Part shown: positions 56,955 through 64,000 of the stretch, piece by piece | Layout of the letters: every line of letters starts with the position of its first letter | Numbering within the stretch: position 1 is the stretch's first letter | Origin: Carposina sasakii | Lineage: Eukaryota > Arthropoda > Insecta > Lepidoptera > Carposinidae | DNA length: 64,000 nt | Assembly: GCA_014607495.2 (NCBI GenBank) | Contig: CP053156.1 | Location: forward strand, 2,108,001 to 2,172,000 | Direction: 5' to 3' | Program-made: the position numbers and the translations under genes | Notes under the pieces: model-generated | The model's input: only the letters and a program-made list of their open reading frames with translations | Databases searched by the model: none | What the model was told of the DNA's origin: nothing

Positions 56955-58469
56955 ACTTTATTTATTTATTTGGTATGCCAACAACATGGCCTATACTCTA
57001 CGTTGTAAAAAAGTTTAGATCAATACAGGCCATTTAAAGGTTAGCACAGCTCTTACAACTTATTAATTATGAATTTTACAAGTCTTTTTTAAAGATATTT
57101 TGAAAAAACAAAACACTTTACTTATAAGCGAGTAATTTTTTGGCGAGTGTAACTTATTTTCTTATTTTTCATATTCATAATAGTGACCCTTATCAAAAAG
57201 CGAACATAACCGTCGACATTATTAAAAATGAAGGTCGATAATATAGACATTTTATATCTAGACCCCACAAAACTATACAATACGATTGACATGTAGCTCG
57301 AAAAAACTTACAACTACTCGTACACCTACACATTATGTGACAGACAAATTCCATGTAAGAAAGCACAAATATTTATCCCAATAGGAAATATGGACCAGAC
57401 CTGGTATATTCTCATAATTAACAATAATAATAATGTCTTTGTAGTAATTTAATAATACAATAAGAAAGTGCACATGCTAACAAATAATATATTGCATGTA
57501 AATCTTTGAATATCTAGTCTTACCATAGTACTATGTGCCGTTGCTTATTACCTGCGATACAAGACCTTCCATGTGTTGTAAAGTGTGTAAATAAAAAAAA
57601 TATTTTTTTAGCTGATTAGCTATTGCCTGCGACTTTGTCTGCGTGGACTACAAAATTTAGCCCGTAACCTTATTCGTACCCCTAACTACAGATGCAAAAT
57701 TACAAGAAGATCAGTTGAACAAATAAAGCGTGAAGAGGTAACAAACAAACAAACTTACTTTCGCATTTATAATATTATGGGATTATATGGATATGGACTG
57801 ATAATCAGTTTATCCCATAGATAATATTATACGGTATTATTATAAAAAGTTTTTCCCGTCATATTAATTCCAATAGTTAAGTTCAAATACAACAGTTATC
57901 ACATTCATTCATCATGCAGATTGAAGACTTCCGTAAGAAAGAACGGTAGCGTATCAAATGATCCAACCAACTCGTTTTGAATGACAATCGATCAAATGGT
58001 CGTGAAAAGTTGGGAACTGCCACGTTGGTTTGACGCGACAGCTTTTTGAAACTGTTCCCGCGCATCAAAGTATAAGTCGCAGGGCCTCAGTGGCGTAATG
58101 CGAAACGCGTGAGAAGAATACAGGGGCCTAACAAATGGGCCCCAACATAGGGTCCAACAATAAATCCGAAGCACTTCCCTTATTGACAAACGATTTTGCC
58201 GTCCAGCCTTCCTTGAAAGGGTTTGTCATGTTATATCAGGTTTATGTTAACAGATGTGGGGTCTTGAAAGTTTTTTTTGTAACACTATCTTAAGATTGTC
58301 CTTATGGGAAAATCTGTTTATGTTTATATGTTCAACGTCAATCAGCTTTTTGTTGATTTTTCAAGTGATACTATATTGATATAGTAATATACATAGCTGG
58401 CTGTAGAATCTAAAATGTGGTAGCCAGAACTGCAGAATGACGAAGAAAATCGTACAGTAAAAGATCAGA
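56955..58469. other. Intergenic with retroposon scraps
   Basis: AT-rich. 57520-57600 carries the 3' part of the SINE family at 23580 (CCGTTGCTTATTACC, ACAAGACCTT) and 57600-57785 a degraded CTAGTGGACGC-family piece (TTGTCTGCGTGGACTACAAA). No gene recognised. Confidence 0.45.
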
Positions 58470-58612
58470 GGGGTAAGCACGAACCTCTCGATAGTCCGTA
58501 ACGCTATCGTCCAACTGTCAATTCACATAGATTTTGCTAGCGAGTCGCTAGCATTACGCCGCGTAAAAATGTTCGAGCTAACCCATAACCATAGTGTAGT
58601 CGTTCTTAACCC
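58470..58612. mobile_element. Short MITE
   Basis: GGGGTAAGCACGAAC at the left is mirrored by GGGTTAAGAACGAC at the right. It contains a perfect GCTAGCGAGTCGCTAGC palindrome. It abuts a GATGCAGCTGATG-family repeat at 58607-58705. Confidence 0.55.
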
Positions 58613-59170
58613 GAGAGAATGCCTCTGAGTTCCTTAGTTGACTCATATAACTAGCTCCGAAGAAATGCACCTAAATATGTATTCTAGTGAATTACCGCAT
58701 CAGTGCACCACATTCGAACAAAATATAAAAAAATACAGATAATTTAAATAAAAACACTCGGTAATAGCTTGATACCGAATAAAGTAGACTAAGTTGCTAG
58801 AAATTTTCTATTCAAGTGACATAAAAATTTATGCGTTTAATGAAAAACTTTGTGGAAATTCTCCTCATTTTGTTCCCAAAACGGCTCGGTTAGCACTGAA
58901 TACAAAGTTTTTTTAGAAAAAAACTTATTCGGGACACGGTTTCAATAAAGTTTCTATTGTAAATGCGCCATCATTATAAGGACGTGGTTTTTTAATTGCT
59001 CCTTTGTTTTCCAAAGTTTTCGACCAAAGAATGTACAAATAATACGATAAAATGGAATCCCGAAACTTTTATATGCCATCATTCCGTAAAACTTTCCAAC
59101 TCATGAGTTTATTTATTGTTTTCCTCGAATATATTTCGGTATATGAAAAAGTTTTGGCCCTTTTGGCTAA

Positions 59171-59478
59171 ATACAGGGTGTAAGTGTACTGTAATTCCGA
59201 ACAAGAAACATTATTCAGAGTTAGACAGAAGTGTTTTTACGTAACGTGTGCAATACACGCTAATACTATATTCTAGGTCATGGGTTGACTAACTCGCCAC
59301 ATAGGCTGATCACTTCTTATGAGATACTATATTATTATGAGATATAGATATTTTCATTATTTTGTACCGTGTATACTCGTATTGTAAAATTTTTCTTTGT
59401 TTTCGTTTTCGCATCAGTGTCATTGTCTGAAGTAAAAGCCTGTCGACATTTTCCCGGTTGTTCCTTACACCCTGTATT
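59171..59478. mobile_element. MITE-like element with ATACAGGGTGTAAG ends
   Basis: ATACAGGGTGTAAGTG at the left and, inverted, ATACAGGGTGTAAGGA at the right. The same terminal word appears at 501, 39100 and 41622. The interior shows little further pairing. Confidence 0.55.
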
Positions 59479-59849
59479 AAATATTTACCATACATTCTGA
59501 GTTGGGTTGATTCCTCCATGACCTTAAGACAATCCCGCGGCCGGGATACGACGAACCTCGGATCAACATATCATTTAAGCGGGACCTAGCATATGTGTAG
59601 GTTAAGAAACTATGACGTATATTATTATAATAAGGTCTAGGCGGATTATTCAAAATAGTGCAGATTCGCAGAAATATTATTCAATACATATATACACACC
59701 TCAATATCCAGGTTTTATACACAGAAAGTAGATTGATCACTTCTAAGAAACTCAGGATATAACTGAATTAAAATTCAGAGAGCGTGCACACAGAGAGCGG
59801 TCAGAGTTCAATTTGAGTTCCGCGTTCTAGTAACAGTTGACCGCTCCAG

Positions 59850-60151
59850 GGGGTCTACTCTGAAGTGACGATAAACGAAGTATCGGCCGAATATCGAGGT
59901 GTTTCCTACTACGAACTTCCTTCGATCGGGTCAGTTGCGCCGTTTTTTCATTCGGTCCAAATGAACTCTATTTGACAGGTATAAGGCTAGATAATAGAAA
60001 GCTTATAATATTAGTCAATGTGAATTATTCTCTATGGTTCCGAATGAGTTGTGAACATCCGAAGCAATTTCATAGTAGGGTCAAAGGCTTCGATTCGGTG
60101 GGGCTTCGGTCGGACCGAAAGATTCGAAAGCGGCATTTCAGAGTAGACCCC
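59850..60151. mobile_element. MITE with GGGGTCTACTCTGAA ends
   Basis: The left end GGGGTCTACTCTGAAGTGAC pairs with the inverted right end GGGGTCTACTCTGAAATGCC. It contains internal TCGGCCGAA and TCGGTCGGACCGAA palindromes. 302 bp, no coding frame. Confidence 0.75.
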
Positions 60152-61788
60152 AGAGTTGCGACCAGGGATTTGGTACCAGTTGAAAACCTTTATCATTTAT
60201 ATAATTGTTATTCCAAGCGTTTTGACGCGTAAAAAATTTTACTCTCATTACATTTTCACAAAAAAAATAAATAAGCCCAAATGAGAATTAAATTTTAAAA
60301 GAACCCTTATCTGATTGCGAAACAAACTGTTCTCTTTTTGTGTGTATTTAAAATTGAATGAATAAATAATAACATCTCCGTTTACAAAGAATCCCTGAAA
60401 CCACTGCTTTAAATAATTACATATATAATTGGGGTTTTCTTTTGAATAAACTAAATACTAAGTTTCCAGCTGGAATGAAGCTGAAACAGAACCGTTGTAG
60501 CTGCTCATTACGAAGCAATAATCACTTTACAGTGACGTAATTGGATACATTTCAGCGTGAGACAGATATTTTGTTATTCCTTTATGTTCACGACCGATGC
60601 GTGCTAAAATATAACTTGTCTCAAGCGGTAAGTAAATATTGCTTTTCACTGCGGTAAACGTTCATTAGTGGTTGCGTTTCGGCTCAATTTTTTTCCCGAA
60701 TTGCCCCCGTAATTTTGCAGAATGTAAGTGACAACCAGCCAAATACCAATATTTTGACTTAACCCTTTAATCGTAGTGAATTAAATATAGAGTATTTGCA
60801 CTAATAAAAACATACCAAATTAGATCTACACCCTTTAGGTGTATTGCTCTCATTTTTTAATTCCATGAATTGGGTGGAACTTATTCTTATTTTTTATTGT
60901 ACACAAAACATTACAATAAATACAAAGAAATTTACAAAAGAAATGCATACAAAGGCGTGCTTATCTCTGCAAGAGATTTCTTCCGGCATACCAGTGAGCA
61001 AAGTGAGACCAATAAGTTATAAAGGTAATACTGAACTTATTGCTTATAAATGAGGCAGTTTAAAAAAATCTTACGAATATTATAAATTCGATAGTGTCTA
61101 TCTGGCTTTGACGCCAAACTGATTTAATTAAAATTTGATAAATATATATAGGTACTCGTATATAGGTAGGCTTGAATAAAGACTTACTACTTTTTATTCC
61201 GAAAAAGTATTTTTCCCCGGAAAAAGTTTTTTTCTGTAATAAACGCGACTAGAATCGCGGGGTCCACTAGTTGCATACCAATGTAATGAATAAGGCATTG
61301 GTCTAAGATTGAAGACCTTTTCGCGCAGGCTTTCAAATAAACCGGGCAAGGGCGATCGAATGAACAAATTCAATAAGGCAAGGTGGTAAATCTCAATTGT
61401 TGCTCTTATCTCGCTACCGTGGAATAGGATCCAGCAAATTGCTCTAAATAAGGTGTAAATTCGTATCGGGGCTTTTCACTTATTGAATGCAATGTTCGGG
61501 ATCAAAGGTTGTTTACCCGAGACGGGTGTTTTACTCAAGCTGCGCTTCGGTTCAGTTATAAAGTTCTCTGACATTGGCGCTAGTGTCTTGAACAGAATAT
61601 TAGTTCTTTACTTGGTATGGCTGGTAGGCCAGGAGCGGTGAGACATGTTTCGCGGTATTGTGCGATGATTATAGAGAGGGTTTGTTATGTTATGTAGACG
61701 AAAATATTATGTTTATGTCAAATGAAAAATTCATGAAAATTGTATTTTTACGCATTTAAATTTTAAAAATTAGCTTAGACTGCTAATC
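60152..61788. other. Intergenic, no gene recognised
   Basis: AT-rich. 61200-61273 holds a minus-strand scrap of the CTAGTGGACGC retroposon family (CGCGGGGTCCACTAG). No gene recognised. Confidence 0.45.
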
Positions 61789-62015
61789 ATCACTACATAT
61801 TATAAAACAAAGTCGCTTTCTGCTGTCTGTCCCTATATATGCTCACATCTTTCAAACTAGGGAACGGATTTTGATGATAAATTGATAAATAGATTTGATA
61901 AATAGATAAAGTGATTCACAAGGAAGGTTTATAATGTATAACTATGGACCTGCCCCGGCTTCGCATGGCAGTAATGCACTCTCACGCGGGCGAAGCCGTG
62001 GGCGGCCGCTAGTTT
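61789..62015 (-). mobile_element. Retroposon fragment, CTAGCGGCCGCCC family
   Basis: The minus strand starts CTAGCGGCCGCCCACGGCTT and CGCCCGCGTGAGAGTG and ends with AAGCGACTTTGTTTTATAA. These are, to my knowledge, common start and end words of an RTE-like lepidopteran repeat. Confidence 0.6.
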
Positions 62016-63039
62016 GACTTATAAAAGAAATAAATTTTACGGATTGTAAGATTTTATTGAGTTTAAGATTTTATCTTCTTAGTTGTGGTGTGACTATAAT
62101 GTATAAATTTATTATGTATAGGTAAATATATAATATATAAAAATTTTACGTCAACCTTTTTTTTACTATGGCAGATTGCCATATCGCATTATTTACCAGC
62201 ATCTCCTAGTCTAGGGCCAACCACTGTCTCGTACAATCCGATTTTCCTTGATGAAGTTGGCACAGCAAGTTCATTACTGGCCACAGTAATTAGTTTGTTT
62301 CATTTTACATGAGCATTTTTCTTTACTTCTCCCGAAGTGGATTCGGGGCTAAACGATGCGTTTCATTTTATTGTAATTCTCCAGGTTAAAGGTTTTTTTA
62401 CTTTTAATTTAAGGGTGATATTGCTTTTTGTCAAAACTTAGTCTGAGTATGTTTGAGTTAGGCGGATAAACCCAAAGGGTTTTTGCTATCTAGTGTCTAA
62501 GTTTATTTAAAACGAAATGTAACATACTTAACTCAAATAAAAAAATAAAATAAAAAAGTTATATAGGTACATACTAATTAATATATGTATGTATACCCCA
62601 AACACACGGCTGTGTTCCCGAAGTAGAGTATTTTTGTTCCTGAGATTAGTGTGTTCAAACAAACAAACACACTCTTCAGCTTTATGATATTAAGTAAAGA
62701 TTATTTATATAATATTTATTTGAAACAATTTGTTTACGATGAAGCGACGTATAAATATCCAGGACCCAGAGATAATACTTCTAGCTTTTTACCGATAATG
62801 AAAGTTAAACGAAGTCAACATAGTAGCGGGAATTCGGTTTGTAAACAAAATTGATAAGAATAATTAAAGTTGTTTGGATTAGAAGATTTAACGCATTTGA
62901 CCTATGCAATGGCATTATCTTACTTCGTTACTTACTTTATTATAGCTGATGCATAGTAATAATAAATGATGCAATTATTTTATAAATAAATACTAAAACT
63001 AATAAGAGCTAAGATGGCTCCCAATCAGACTTCGCCGGA
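62016..63039. other. Intergenic, no gene recognised
   Basis: AT-rich, with no domain-bearing frame. The 67-codon frame at 62651 has no recognised motif. Confidence 0.45.
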
Positions 63040-63655
63040 ATGCGCACATTCTAACTCTTTTATTTAAAATTCTCTATGATCGATCCTCTCCTTGTATTTA
63101 CGTGAAAGATTTGAGTATCTCTTCTCAAGAGACCATCCTTTGAGGTTCAATACAGCTTCTTTAGTAAAAACTCCTCGTCACAATTTAGTTGCTTTTAACT
63201 ACTCTTGCACTGTCTATTCGGTAAAGCTATGGAATTCGCTGCCTCACTCTGTGAGAGACTGTCCATCAGTTGATATTTTTAAGGAAATATTGAAGGTCCA
63301 TTATTTATCTCTCCCATCTTCTCGATTAATAGTGTCGGAATATTGGTTTCTTACCATTGTATACCAATATACTTACATTCGATGTTATTTTCATCCGTAT
63401 GCTATCTATGCTTATCTATGTTTATGTGTTTTATTTAGTTATTTATGTTTATGTAGTCTATTTAGATATTTTTATGTTATTTTAGGTTTGTCTTTTCTTT
63501 TATTTAATTATTTAGTTTATTTCTCTTTCACTATTGGTTTTCTGGAAGTAATCTCTCTTAAAGATAAGGACGCCTTTGTACATTTTCTTTGTCATAAACT
63601 TTATTTGTGAAAACTTTACTGTGTACATACAATAAAGCATAATAATAATAAATAC
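63040..63655 (+). pseudogene. LINE ORF2 C-terminus and 3' end
   Basis: The open frame at 63092-63610 includes RDHPLRFNTASLVKTPRHNL and VYSVKLWNSLPHSVRDC, a block typical of the C-terminus of Jockey-like LINE proteins, then VDIFKEILKVHYLSL. The remainder of the frame is low-complexity, Tyr/Leu/Phe-rich 3' UTR translated by chance. The element ends near ACAATAAAGCATAATAATA, which contains a polyadenylation-like AATAAA and a trinucleotide tail. Confidence 0.75.
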
Positions 63656-64000
63656 CTTCTTTACCATAGAAATATAAATTCTTTATTTTATTACAAAAAA
63701 CAGTTTATATACATGCAAGGTTAAATGACATTAATCAATAATAGTTTCTGCTTCCATTTGATCAAATCATTTGATCTAGATAGGTATTATCATAGAGGAA
63801 TAAGATATTCCTCTACGGTATTATTGGTAAAGTCAAGCTAACCTAGACGGAAATTACGCTATTGTTCAACGTATTTATCAAAACGAAACCAAAACCAAAT
63901 ACGTCATGCTTATGCACATGACAACGGCAAAACAAAGAAGAAAATAAAATAAACGTTTTAATGTGCTAGGTTTAATGTACCTACTTTAGCATAGATACAA
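63656..64000. other. AT-rich end of window
   Basis: No gene or repeat recognised in the last 345 bases. Confidence 0.45.

Noticed and set aside
63330..63610. Possible membrane protein (Tyr/Leu/Phe-rich frame)
   Set aside because: It is the in-frame read-through of a LINE 3' UTR after the conserved C-terminal block.

Overview
The window looks like a piece of a lepidopteran (moth or butterfly) nuclear genome. It is AT-rich, holds two intron-split host genes of insect type, and is crowded with mobile-element debris whose tRNA-headed SINEs and RTE/Jockey-like LINE tails resemble those of Lepidoptera. No bacterial operon, CRISPR array, rRNA or prophage was seen. Species cannot be told from the sequence alone. 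Both host genes lie on the minus strand. Gene 1 (30022 to 22112, seven coding exons, 307 residues) is a chymotrypsin-fold serine protease homologue. All eight disulfide cysteines and the Arg-Ile-Val-Gly-Gly activation site are kept, but the catalytic His is Ser and the catalytic Ser is Glu, and the protein ends in a bare hydrophobic tail of GPI-anchor type. Gene 2 (52095 to 47750, four coding exons, 555 residues) is a secreted carboxylesterase with an intact Ser-Glu-His triad, a four-codon first exon and a well-placed TATA/initiator promoter. The exon models were assembled by hand from splice sites, phase and protein continuity.

Region by region: 0-12 kb is intergenic with palindromic MITE-like elements, LINE scraps and the first copy of a hammerhead-like repeat. 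12.1-17.1 kb is a structurally complete DIRS-type tyrosine-recombinase retrotransposon (inverted terminal repeats, internal complementary region, gag, RT/RNase H, tyrosine recombinase), dead by frameshifts, a nonsense codon and a deletion inside RT. Its gag frame is interrupted by an apparent spliceosomal intron filled by a four-copy 114-116 bp minisatellite. 17.2-18.8 kb holds 86-bp and about 250-bp tandem repeats. 22-30 kb is gene 1, its introns packed with SINE, LINE and MITE insertions. 32.4-38.4 kb is a cluster of LINEs, including a mostly full-length minus-strand EN+RT element. 43.4-44.6 kb is another LINE. 46-47.4 kb shows a MITE nested inside a retroposon. 47.7-52.1 kb is gene 2. 52-64 kb is intergenic with more MITEs, a perfect 90-bp inverted repeat built around a third hammerhead-like repeat, and a LINE tail at the end.

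The most unusual items are the small element family of about 220 bp with a hammerhead-ribozyme-like motif at one end, the doubly inactivated GPI-tailed protease homologue, and the minisatellite-filled intron inside the DIRS gag gene. Nothing suggests that the host genes act together; they are separate secreted or surface proteins.
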